A program made the translations under genes and the position numbers. Positions 8,646 to 15,366 of a stretch of 17,485 bases of DNA are shown one piece after another; within the stretch, counting starts at the first letter, position 1; the number at the start of each line of letters is the position of its first letter. The stretch lies in NCBI GenBank assembly GCA_021818125.1, contig JAKAFG010000016.1:1-17485 (forward strand), given 5' to 3'. This DNA is from Pseudomonadota bacterium (GTDB taxonomy: Bacteria > Pseudomonadota > Gammaproteobacteria > Acidithiobacillales > Acidithiobacillaceae). A model generated the notes under the pieces. The model saw only the letters and a program-made list of their open reading frames with translations, made no database searches and was not told the origin of the DNA.

Positions 8646-8663
8646 TGTAACACCACAGTTACA
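8646..8663. promoter_or_regulatory. Perfect TGTAAC-N6-GTTACA dyad upstream of the EAL gene
   Basis: Two 6-base arms, exactly complementary, are separated by ACCACA, with 18 bases in total. The arm and spacer geometry resembles CRP/FNR-type or LuxR-type operators, but the arm sequence matches no consensus recalled with certainty. It sits about 160 bases before the EAL start in the otherwise gene-free stretch 8489-8756. Apart from this dyad and the one at 8580, nothing else was recognised in that stretch. Confidence 0.45.
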
Positions 8664-8756
8664 AATGGCACAATAGCGCAACATCGTCGACACTGTTAGC
8701 GCTTCTTTCCCGGATTAACTCGTTGATCTTCCCACTCATCAGGCGATTTTCCATTT

Positions 8757-11486
8757 CTAGCACACATTCCCCGCCTCCAAGAGCCGCCCCCGCCATTTTT
8801 CATCCAGTGCCTTGCGCAGCGCATTACTGGCGGCAACCAGTCCTTGCAGATCGATATCGCGCATGGCTGTGCGGGCGGTGATTCCTAGAATACGGTGGTA
8901 CTCCCGGTGCAAGGCGTCCAGTTCAGTCCCCTCGCCATAGCCCATTTGCTCCAAAGCCCTCTGGAAGCTGCAGCGCTGCGGGTCCCTCAGGCGTTGAGCA
9001 TCGACCATGTTCGGATCATGGGCGAGGATCTGAGGCCAGAACTTGTGGTGTAGCATGTCTTCGGCGTACAAGCCGAGCATTGTTTCGGGACCCTGGTGCG
9101 GAGCGGCGGAGAAACCTGCCAGAAAGATGCGTAATGCGTTGATAGGCAAGGGCTTGGCAATAGCGTAGCCCTGCAGGAACTCGGCACCGAGCACCGTCAG
9201 GGCATCCTGAATGGCTGCAGTTTCAACCCCTTTCACAACCAGGTCCAGGCCCAGTTCTTCGGCCAGGTCTTTGATGGTCATCGCAAAGACCAGGCCTTCC
9301 GGCCGTTCTTCCAGGCTGTGAACAAGCCCTTGATCGAGTTTGATTTCGTCCACCGGTAACTCCTTCAGCCGCAGCAGCGAGGAGTGAGCGCTACCGATGT
9401 CGTCCAGGACGAGACAGACACCGAGCTCACGAATGGACTGAAGGAGACTCACTGTGGATTGACGTTCCAGGAAATCACCGCCCTCCAAAATCTCCAGGTG
9501 CAGGCGCCGGGGGTCGATGCCGCTTTGCACGATCTGCTCGCGCAGATCATCACGACAGCGCGCATCGAAGGATGAGTGCGAATCAACATTGAAAGAGGCC
9601 CATAAGGTGTGCCCGCCTGCTTCCAGTTCTGGCAAGTCGCGGAGGATCGTGTGGAGTACCTGGGCACACAGGTGATAGAGATCTTCGCTGGCCAGATGGG
9701 GGAGAAACTCTGCAGGTTGCAGCAGATGATCCTCTTCTCGCAGACGGGCCAGAGCCTCGACACCGACAATCCGGTGCTGGCGGCTATCGAGGATAGGCTG
9801 GTAATGCACCTCCACGGCTTCCTGCTGCAACAGGTACCGGTAACGGTTCTGGCGCTGGGGGAAGTTTTCACCATACAAGGCCCAGTAGCGGGTGCGGTCA
9901 GCCTTGTGCGTCTTGCTTTCGTAGAGGGCGTGATCGGCATGACGCAGGAGCGCATCCGGGCTACCCTCATCTTCCAGGGCATAAATGGCGACGCCCATGC
10001 TGATGCCGACGCGGACGCTGGTGTCGGCGGACAGGGCAATGGGTTGCGTCATGCGTTCGGCGATCTTGTCGAAAATGGGTAGCAAATCGTCGATGGATTG
10101 AGCGTCTTCGAGGACGAGGACAAACTCATCCCCGCCGACCCTCGCCAGAAAATCGGTTTTGCGCAGGGCCTCTCCCAACCGCTGCGCAATGTTGCACAAC
10201 GCCTGATCTCCGGCATCATGGCCGTAGGTGTCGTTGACCGGTTTGAAGGCGTCCAGATCAAGCATGCAGACCGCCAGCAGGGTGTGGCGACGAATGGCTC
10301 GGGCCATGGCCTTTTCGATCTCGACATCCAGGGCGCGACGATTGGGCAGGCCGGTGAGAGCGTCCTGCATAGCCATCTGCGCCATCTGGTCGTGGTCCCT
10401 CTGCAATTGTTGCCGGGAATCGTCCAGGTTGAGCGCGAGGGTGTTGATCCGTGCGCCCAGGCGGATGATGTCGTTGCGTTCGGCTTGGGCGAGAAAATCT
10501 GGCGGGAGCCGATCCGCATAGTGTCCCGTGCTCAGACGTTCCACGAAATCCTGAATCCTTTGCAGGGGACGGTAGAGACTGCGCCGGGCAAACCCCGTGC
10601 TGAGGAGCCAGGAGAAGAACAAGATGACAGCACCGACGATGGCGCCCATCCAGGCGCGGGTGTTGGCACCAGCCAGCACCTGACGCAGAGGCTCGGCCAT
10701 CACAATTTCGAGTTTTGTCCCTGGTCCCGTGGAGACATCTGCGACCGTGAGCAGGTGTCGTTCCCCTTGGGGGTCGCGGCAGATCTTCATGGTGCCAGAG
10801 AGGGGCAGACCACCTTTGCAAGACGGTAACGGTGCCAATGCGGGATCCGCCAGGATGATCTGCTGGCCGCGTAACAGCCAGAAGTGTTCCCTCTGCCGAG
10901 CTTGTACAGACTTGATCTGTGCCATGAGCCAACCGACGCGCAGCCCCGTATTGATGGTTCCCATAATGTGTCCTGCGGCGTCGCGCAGCGGATAGGAGAG
11001 CGGAATGATCCACTGACCGCTCAGCGGGCCCTTGCGCACCGGCCCAATCCCAAAGTGTCCTTGCAGGGCGTCGCGAATATTGGGCGTGAGCCCGACCGTC
11101 ACCGGCTGCGAACCGGTAGAAGCGCAATCCATGACGCCACGCCGGTCGCTGCGCGCCAACAGGGCGTAACGAAAGGCAAAGGGTGCGGTCATCCGTGCGA
11201 GGTAATCGCTACAGACGGCGGGGCTTCCATCGCGCACTTTGGGCTCCAGCGCGAGGCCCTTGAGAAAAGCCTGTGCAGCACGGAAACTGGCCTGTAGGCG
11301 TTCACCCGCCATTTCGCCGTTGTGTAACTGTTTTTGGGTCGCGTCCGTATAGGCCTGCTGGTAATGGGTATAAATATCCCAGCCCAGCAGCAGGGCAACC
11401 GGGAGAAAACCCAGGAAGGCAATCCGGCCCATTTTTGCGGCAAGGCTATGCTGGCTACACAATGGCCACCTCAACCCAAGATTCAT
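8757..11486 (-). CDS. Membrane-bound Cache-HAMP-GGDEF-EAL protein with CZB-like tail; probable diguanylate cyclase
   Basis: This 909-residue sensor makes, and possibly binds, cyclic di-GMP. Order: transmembrane segment about 20-39; periplasmic Cache-like sensor about 40-278 with IIPLSYPLRDAAGHIMGTI; second transmembrane segment 279-297; HAMP about 298-350; GGDEF domain about 371-530; EAL domain about 545-790; C-terminal domain about 805-895. The cyclase motif GGDEF (451-455) is intact and the product-inhibition site RxxD is present (R442-D445). The EAL domain keeps E577, the paired Asp, the Lys and QGY, but the first Glu of EGVE is Lys (K752), so phosphodiesterase activity is probably lost. 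The tail has H814xxW817, C839, H860 and H864, resembling the zinc-binding CZB domain of E. coli DgcZ. It lies 24 bases after the hydrolase gene and is likely co-transcribed with it. The start ATG at 11486 has only a weak AGGG upstream. Confidence 0.9.
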   Translation of the reverse strand: MNLGLRWPLCSQHSLAAKMGRIAFLGFLPVALLLGWDIYTHYQQAYTDATQKQLHNGEMAGERLQASFRAAQAFLKGLALEPKVRDGSPAVCSDYLARMTAPFAFRYALLARSDRRGVMDCASTGSQPVTVGLTPNIRDALQGHFGIGPVRKGPLSGQWIIPLSYPLRDAAGHIMGTINTGLRVGWLMAQIKSVQARQREHFWLLRGQQIILADPALAPLPSCKGGLPLSGTMKICRDPQGERHLLTVADVSTGPGTKLEIVMAEPLRQVLAGANTRAWMGAIVGAVILFFSWLLSTGFARRSLYRPLQRIQDFVERLSTGHYADRLPPDFLAQAERNDIIRLGARINTLALNLDDSRQQLQRDHDQMAQMAMQDALTGLPNRRALDVEIEKAMARAIRRHTLLAVCMLDLDAFKPVNDTYGHDAGDQALCNIAQRLGEALRKTDFLARVGGDEFVLVLEDAQSIDDLLPIFDKIAERMTQPIALSADTSVRVGISMGVAIYALEDEGSPDALLRHADHALYESKTHKADRTRYWALYGENFPQRQNRYRYLLQQEAVEVHYQPILDSRQHRIVGVEALARLREEDHLLQPAEFLPHLASEDLYHLCAQVLHTILRDLPELEAGGHTLWASFNVDSHSSFDARCRDDLREQIVQSGIDPRRLHLEILEGGDFLERQSTVSLLQSIRELGVCLVLDDIGSAHSSLLRLKELPVDEIKLDQGLVHSLEERPEGLVFAMTIKDLAEELGLDLVVKGVETAAIQDALTVLGAEFLQGYAIAKPLPINALRIFLAGFSAAPHQGPETMLGLYAEDMLHHKFWPQILAHDPNMVDAQRLRDPQRCSFQRALEQMGYGEGTELDALHREYHRILGITARTAMRDIDLQGLVAASNALRKALDEKWRGRLLEAGNVC

Positions 11487-11510
11487 GAGACCCTAACGTC
11501 CAAACCGCCT

Positions 11511-11954
11511 CTACAGGCCGAACTGCCGCTGCAAGATCGTCTCGGTCGCATCACGCAGCGAACCGTCTTCTGCGGCACACAACGCATGCAGCACATGGAA
11601 CGGGATTCCCGCATCCCAGAGGGAGAACGCGCAGGCCATAATACAGGCCCCCGTCCTGCTGCCGACCAGTCCCCATTCATCGACCTCAAATTCGCGAAGC
11701 GCGGTGATCGCGGATTGGTCCAGCCCGTACCCTGGCTTGTCTATGATCAGTGTATGTCCCACATCAATGACCGCTCCGCCATCATGGCCCTCCTCCAACC
11801 GGTGCCGAAAGAGGCTGTCGGGCAGGCTGCAAAACCGAGTGGCTACAACGACGGCATAATCCCGTGCGACATCCCGAATACCTTCAACAAGGTCGGCATC
11901 GGGGGAAAACCCAAATTGAAGATCAATGACCACTAATCCGTTGCGTTGTGACAT
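11511..11954 (-). CDS. Isochorismatase-like cysteine hydrolase, compact form
   Basis: Members of this family hydrolyse amides or vinyl ethers using an Asp-Lys-Cys triad. All three are present in this 147-residue protein: D11 (VIDLQ), K73 (DKPGYG) and C104 in GSRTGACIMACAF, the family nucleophile motif. It is shorter than the usual 180-220 residues; the strand and loop region between about 45 and 60 is reduced, so it may be a minimal version rather than a fragment. The substrate cannot be told from sequence. The start ATG at 11954 has AAAGGG about 7 bases upstream. It is the first gene before the GGDEF-EAL gene, with a 24-base gap, and is transcribed away from the ComFB-type gene across a 343-base divergent region. 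A functional link to signalling is suggested by position only. Confidence 0.75.
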   Translation of the reverse strand: MSQRNGLVVIDLQFGFSPDADLVEGIRDVARDYAVVVATRFCSLPDSLFRHRLEEGHDGGAVIDVGHTLIIDKPGYGLDQSAITALREFEVDEWGLVGSRTGACIMACAFSLWDAGIPFHVLHALCAAEDGSLRDATETILQRQFGL

Positions 11955-12297
11955 AACGAGCCCTTTGAAAGCAATCTAAAAAAATCGAATGAACGCCCAT
12001 GGCATGACCATCGCTCTCACAGAGGCCACCACCACGGTGCTTCGCCTTACTGAGCATACCGCTCATCCTTAAGTAATATAGTTGTTTTTGGCTGACTCGC
12101 AGCCCCTCGCAGCAAAAAACTTTCATTACAGCAACGTCGCTTCCGCCGCTCCCAGTCCGGCACCACCTGGGGTCGAGCAGCCGGAAGAACCGTGCGTCAT
12201 GGTAACGGTGCTGGAGGTATGGCGGCACCGAAAGCATTATCCCGCGAGGACAACTATAATGATGAAATCATTAGCATTTGGCAGGAGGGGTTTTGTC
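11955..12297. other. Divergent intergenic region between the hydrolase and ComFB-type genes
   Basis: These 343 bases contain the start signals of both flanking genes. On the plus-strand side, TATAAT and an overlapping palindrome (12255-12272) precede the ComFB-type gene. On the minus-strand side, TATATT (complement of 12075-12080) is a candidate -10 box, without a good -35. A 47-codon minus-strand frame (12066-11923) begins there but has no recognisable coding character. Nothing else was identified. Confidence 0.5.
12255..12272 (+). promoter_or_regulatory. -10 element with overlapping operator-like palindrome before the ComFB-type gene
   Basis: A perfect TATAAT (12255-12260) runs into AATGAT-GAA-ATCATT (12258-12272), a 6-3-6 palindrome. 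The extended arms ATAATGAT and ATCATTAG resemble the two halves of a Fur box but with a 3-base instead of a 1-base centre. No good -35 hexamer is seen at the expected distance, which would fit an activated or extended promoter. A repressor bound here would cover the -10 box. Confidence 0.5.
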
Positions 12298-12549
12298 ATG
12301 GGCAGGCCGATAAATCTTTTCGAGTCTCTGGTGGAGGATGTTCTGCGACGGTTCACCGATGATGAGGAAGAGCTTTGTGATGCCATGGCCATGGCGCTAA
12401 ATGGTATACAGCCCCATTATTACTGCAGACCAGAAACAATATCCATGATGAATGCTGCAGAAATGGAGGATTGCCGATTCCAGGCGGAAGAGTCGGCTAA
12501 GAAGGCACTGACTTACGTGCGCCATTACCCCAAGCCACAAAAGTTGTAG
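12298..12549 (+). CDS. ComFB-type small protein, possible cyclic-dinucleotide receptor
   Basis: This 83-residue protein resembles the late-competence ComFB family, first named in Bacillus and reported in cyanobacteria as a receptor for cyclic dinucleotides. The family pattern is visible: N-terminal helix NLFESLVEDVL (6-16), then CDAMAMALNGIQPHY (27-41), corresponding to the CxxD..ALALNxLpPxY core, and a final helix EESAKKALTYVRHYP. Of the cysteine cluster found in many members, C27 and C43 remain. The start is ATG at 12298, not the upstream in-frame starts, because AGGAGG (12283-12288) lies 9 bases before it. A longer reading from 12082 would run through the promoter region. It is divergent from the c-di-GMP gene block and convergent with rrf2. 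The family call is by motif only. Confidence 0.68.
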   Translation: MGRPINLFESLVEDVLRRFTDDEEELCDAMAMALNGIQPHYYCRPETISMMNAAEMEDCRFQAEESAKKALTYVRHYPKPQKL

Positions 12550-12652
12550 AGTCCATCGGGCGCAGGTGGAGTATCTGCCAAAACACCCCAGCCAATTGCC
12601 GGATCAAGGCTTATTTCGTCAGGGTATGGGGTCCGCCTTCTCGGGGGTGAAA

Positions 12653-12704
12653 GATGCCTGCCAGGCGCGGAAGCTGTAAGGACCGTAACCGTGGCCGAGG
12701 CATC
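12653..12704 (-). terminator. Imperfect hairpin just after the Rrf2 gene, weak terminator candidate
   Basis: GATGCCT (12653-12659) pairs with AGGCATC (12698-12704), and inner arms GGC-GCGG pair with CCGT-GCC around small bulges. On the minus strand it begins 2 bases after the rrf2 stop and is followed by TTTC only, so it would be a weak terminator or a 3' stabilising structure. The rest of the gap between the two converging genes (12550-12706) shows nothing recognisable. Confidence 0.4.
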
Positions 12705-12706
12705 GC

Positions 12707-13138
12707 CTATTCTATCGTTATAAGGCTGTTTTTAAACAATATTTCAGACATCCCTCCGATGGTCTGGCGCTTTAGAAATTCCATTTCATGATTTGTAATC
12801 CGCCCCCATTGACAATGATTATGGCACATTTCCATTTGCGCACACGCGTTCATCTTTAAAACACAACCTCTGCGTGTCAATCGGCCATCAACGATCTCAA
12901 TGATCTCCAAAAAACTCATCTGCTCGGCCCCTGGATACATAGAAAAGCCGCCACCACGTCCCTTTACAGAGTATAGAACTCCGCGCTTAACCAATCTGCG
13001 CAGAACATTGGTCAGAGTTTGCAACGGAATGTCAAGATATTCGGCAATATCACACCCGCGAACTAGCTCTCCTGGGACTTGAGCCGCCAAGTAAATCATG
13101 CCGCGTACCGCACACTCTGTGTCACCATTCAATAGCAT
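12707..13138 (-). CDS. Rrf2-family transcriptional regulator with Fe-S-type cysteines
   Basis: Rrf2 regulators (IscR, NsrR, RsrR) sense iron-sulfur status, nitric oxide or redox state. This 143-residue protein has the winged helix at about 5-65, including the recognition helix PLQTLTNVLRRLVKRG and the wing VKGRGGGF. The three cluster ligands are present as C92-x6-C99-x5-C105, very close to C92/C98/C104 of E. coli IscR; additional cysteines are C9, C29 and C109. The start ATG at 13138 has AGGG about 8 bases upstream. It is the last gene of the oxidase operon, 35 bases after the MFS gene, and an inverted repeat lies in between. An Rrf2-type gene (ctaR) has been described with cta genes in Acidithiobacillus ferrooxidans; this one is probably its counterpart. 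The effector it senses cannot be read from the sequence. Confidence 0.86.
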   Translation of the reverse strand: MLLNGDTECAVRGMIYLAAQVPGELVRGCDIAEYLDIPLQTLTNVLRRLVKRGVLYSVKGRGGGFSMYPGAEQMSFLEIIEIVDGRLTRRGCVLKMNACAQMEMCHNHCQWGRITNHEMEFLKRQTIGGMSEILFKNSLITIE

Positions 13139-13157
13139 AGAGACGCCCTAATTTAGT

Positions 13158-13180
13158 GCATTAACATGTATTTTTAATGC
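13158..13180. promoter_or_regulatory. Inverted repeat between the MFS and rrf2 genes
   Basis: GCATTAA (13158-13164) and TTAATGC (13174-13180) are exact complements 9 bases apart, spanning the MFS stop codon. No T-run follows in either direction, so it is not a standard terminator. Its position 20 bases before the rrf2 start and AT-rich character would suit an operator for the regulator itself. Confidence 0.4.
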
Positions 13181-14415
13181 CCATCCATCGCTTCCAGCAA
13201 TAATGCCATTCGTTTTCCATTCCAGCTTTGCAGGGCGAGGAGCAACCCGACGGTGGCGAGGATGTAAAAGACCCCTTTCTCGCCGGCGATGCCCAAACCC
13301 CAGCCACCAACCACACCACCTACGAATATCCCCAGAAACTGCATCAGCGAGTAGACGCCACTGGCCGCCCCCCGCTGTTCCGGCGTGGTGCTGCGGCTCA
13401 TCATGGAGGGCAGAATGGCGGAGGCAATGTTGTAGCCCGCAAAGAAGATGACCGCACCAATGGCCACCGGCCAGAACTGTCCGGCCAGCAGTCCCATGAT
13501 CAGGGCGCCCATCGCAATGCCGAGGCCGCTGAAGGCCAGCATCTGGCCGTGCTGTTTGTGCCTTTCGGCATAAATCACCGGGTAGACCATGGCCGCCACC
13601 GAGAGCAGCATCACCGGCAGGTAGACTTCCCAGATGGCGGTGTCGGGGATGTGCATGGCTTTGACCAGTTCCGGGGAGAGCACCACAAAGCTGGCTCCCA
13701 GCACCATCTGCAGAATGAAAATGCCGACACTGGCGGTCAGTACCGGGGGGTGTTTGAACATCCTCAGCGCATCCCGCCAGGTGCCCATGCGCTGCTGATG
13801 GTTGTGGGGGATGGGGGGAACGATCTTCCACAGGGGAAAGAGCGCGAGGACGCCGAGTGCAGCGGCGACCAGAAAAACGCCCGTCAGCCCCCACACACCA
13901 TAAAACACAGGACCCAAGGCCATGCCCAGCACATACGCTATGGCGATACTGCCGCCGATGGCGGCCATGGCCTTGGTGCGATGCTGCTCGCCGGTCAGAT
14001 CACCAGCGGTGGCCAGCAGTACCGAGGACACGGCTCCGGCACCTTGCAGCAGACGAGCGAGGATAATGCCCCAGATGTTGTGGGTAACCGCTCCCAAGAG
14101 GGAGCCCAGTACGAAAATCAGGATCCCGAAGACCAGCACCCGTTTACGCCCGAAACGGTCGGAGGCGACCCCGAAGGGGAACTGGAGGGCGGCCTGGGCC
14201 AGTCCGTAGATGCCGATGGCAAGGCCCAGCAGGAGTGGGGTGCTGTGGCGGAGTTGGTCGTTATCCAGGGCCAGCACCGGCATGAGCATGAAAAGACCGA
14301 GCATGCGCGCGACGTAAATAAAGCTCAGACCGCTCACTGCCCGCTTTTCGAGCGGACTCATGGGCGGGCCTTTGCCGCGACCTTTGCTGCGGGGGGGCGT
14401 CTCAGAGGAAGCCAT
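13174..14415 (-). CDS. Major facilitator superfamily transporter (12 TM), in the oxidase operon
   Basis: This 413-residue membrane protein has about 12 hydrophobic segments in two halves. The MFS signature between segments 2 and 3 reads GVASDRFGRKRV (about 82-93). It resembles YajR/AraJ-type exporters in the first transmembrane helix region (RMLGLFMLMPVLAL) but lacks the C-terminal soluble domain of YajR. The ATG at 14415 overlaps the cyoE end by 14 bases, in line with coupling; an internal ATG at 14361, with AAAGG 7 bases upstream and giving the usual family N-terminus MSPLEKRAVSGL, is a credible alternative. Its place after heme O synthase suggests export or import linked to heme or copper during oxidase assembly, as proposed for CtaT of A. 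ferrooxidans; the substrate itself is unknown. Confidence 0.85.
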   Translation of the reverse strand: MASSETPPRSKGRGKGPPMSPLEKRAVSGLSFIYVARMLGLFMLMPVLALDNDQLRHSTPLLLGLAIGIYGLAQAALQFPFGVASDRFGRKRVLVFGILIFVLGSLLGAVTHNIWGIILARLLQGAGAVSSVLLATAGDLTGEQHRTKAMAAIGGSIAIAYVLGMALGPVFYGVWGLTGVFLVAAALGVLALFPLWKIVPPIPHNHQQRMGTWRDALRMFKHPPVLTASVGIFILQMVLGASFVVLSPELVKAMHIPDTAIWEVYLPVMLLSVAAMVYPVIYAERHKQHGQMLAFSGLGIAMGALIMGLLAGQFWPVAIGAVIFFAGYNIASAILPSMMSRSTTPEQRGAASGVYSLMQFLGIFVGGVVGGWGLGIAGEKGVFYILATVGLLLALQSWNGKRMALLLEAMDGH

Positions 14416-15349
14416 GACGCATCACCAGTTTACCCAGGATCAGGGCGGTATAGAGCAGGAAGAGGTAGGAGATGGAGTAGGCGAACATCCGCCGGGCATA
14501 CTGGTCCATTTCTTTGCCTTCCGGCAGGGCTTTGAGGTGCAGGGCCATGCCCACAAACCAGGCTCCGGAAAGACCGGCGATGGCGCCATACACCCAGTCG
14601 CCGGTGAGAAAGACGGGGACCATGCTGACGATCCAGGTGAGGATGGCGTAGTTCAGCACTTCCTTGCGGGTGCGATCCACGCCGTGGGTCACCGGCAGCA
14701 TGGGGATGCAGGCTTTGGCATAGTCTTCCCGACAGCAAATGGCCAGCGGCCAGAAGTGCGCAGGGGTCCAGACGAAGACCAGCAGGACCAGGACCAGGGG
14801 CAGTGCGGCGAGACTGCCGGTGATGGCGGTCCAGCCGATCAGCGGTGGTAAGGCACCGGCGAGGCCGCCCCAGACGATGTTCCAGGGGGTGCTGGGTTTG
14901 AGGTAGAGGGTGTAGACAACGCCGTAGCCGACGGTGCCCACCAGGGTCAGCACCAGGGTCAGGGGGTTGGTGCCCCAGGCGAGGATGGCGATGGCGGCAC
15001 ACATCAGGGTGGCGGCATAAAGGATGGCGCCGCTGCGGCTGATGCGGCCTTCGGCCAGCGGCCGGTGGAGGGTGCGGCGCATGTGCTGGTCGAGGGCGGG
15101 TTCGACGATCTGGTTAAGCACTCCCCCTGCCCCACCGGCCAGCGCGATGCCCAGCAGTCCGGCTATAGCGGACTCCCAGTGCAGGAGGGCGTTGGGGGCG
15201 AGAATCTCGCCCACCGCGGCGGTGAAGACCAGCAGAGAAACCACCCGTGCTTTGGCCAGGACCCAGAGGTCGCGGAGAAAGGCCAGGGGGTGGTGGCGTT
15301 GTTCAGGGAGACGGGCAACACCCTGTCCGTTTACATCAAGTTTAAGCAT
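14402..15349 (-). CDS. cyoE: Heme O synthase (protoheme IX farnesyltransferase), CyoE/CtaB
   Basis: The enzyme attaches a farnesyl group to heme B to form heme O, used directly by bo3 oxidases or converted to heme A. The 315-residue protein has the UbiA-family pattern: NxxxExxxD with MRRT and RPL (N79, E83, D87, M90-T93), TPWNIVWGGLAGALPPLIGW (154-173), and the second Asp-rich site REDYAKACIPMLPV (207-220). About eight or nine membrane segments follow the family plan. The start is ATG at 15349; the frame continues upstream to 15595, but that part overlaps ctaA and has no family similarity. AAGGA lies about 9 bases upstream. It begins 17 bases after the ctaA-like stop and its end overlaps the MFS start. 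C214 replaces the usual Gly of AGIPM. Confidence 0.93.
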   Translation of the reverse strand: MLKLDVNGQGVARLPEQRHHPLAFLRDLWVLAKARVVSLLVFTAAVGEILAPNALLHWESAIAGLLGIALAGGAGGVLNQIVEPALDQHMRRTLHRPLAEGRISRSGAILYAATLMCAAIAILAWGTNPLTLVLTLVGTVGYGVVYTLYLKPSTPWNIVWGGLAGALPPLIGWTAITGSLAALPLVLVLLVFVWTPAHFWPLAICCREDYAKACIPMLPVTHGVDRTRKEVLNYAILTWIVSMVPVFLTGDWVYGAIAGLSGAWFVGMALHLKALPEGKEMDQYARRMFAYSISYLFLLYTALILGKLVMRHGFL

Positions 15350-15366
15350 GATAGAACGTCCTTGTC

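Noticed and set aside
8489..8756. Possible c-di-GMP riboswitch in the leader of the EAL gene
   Set aside because: The conserved core of the known c-di-GMP riboswitch classes was not found; only two DNA palindromes were seen.
11923..12066. Small minus-strand frame of 47 codons overlapping the start of the hydrolase gene
   Set aside because: AAGG lies upstream of its second ATG, but there is no family signal and it overlaps the neighbour; more likely leader sequence.
13228..14535. Long plus-strand open frame of 435 codons opposite the MFS gene
   Set aside because: Composition rich in Gly, Gln, His and Asp with no domain pattern; it mirrors the third-position bias of the well-supported membrane transporter gene on the other strand.
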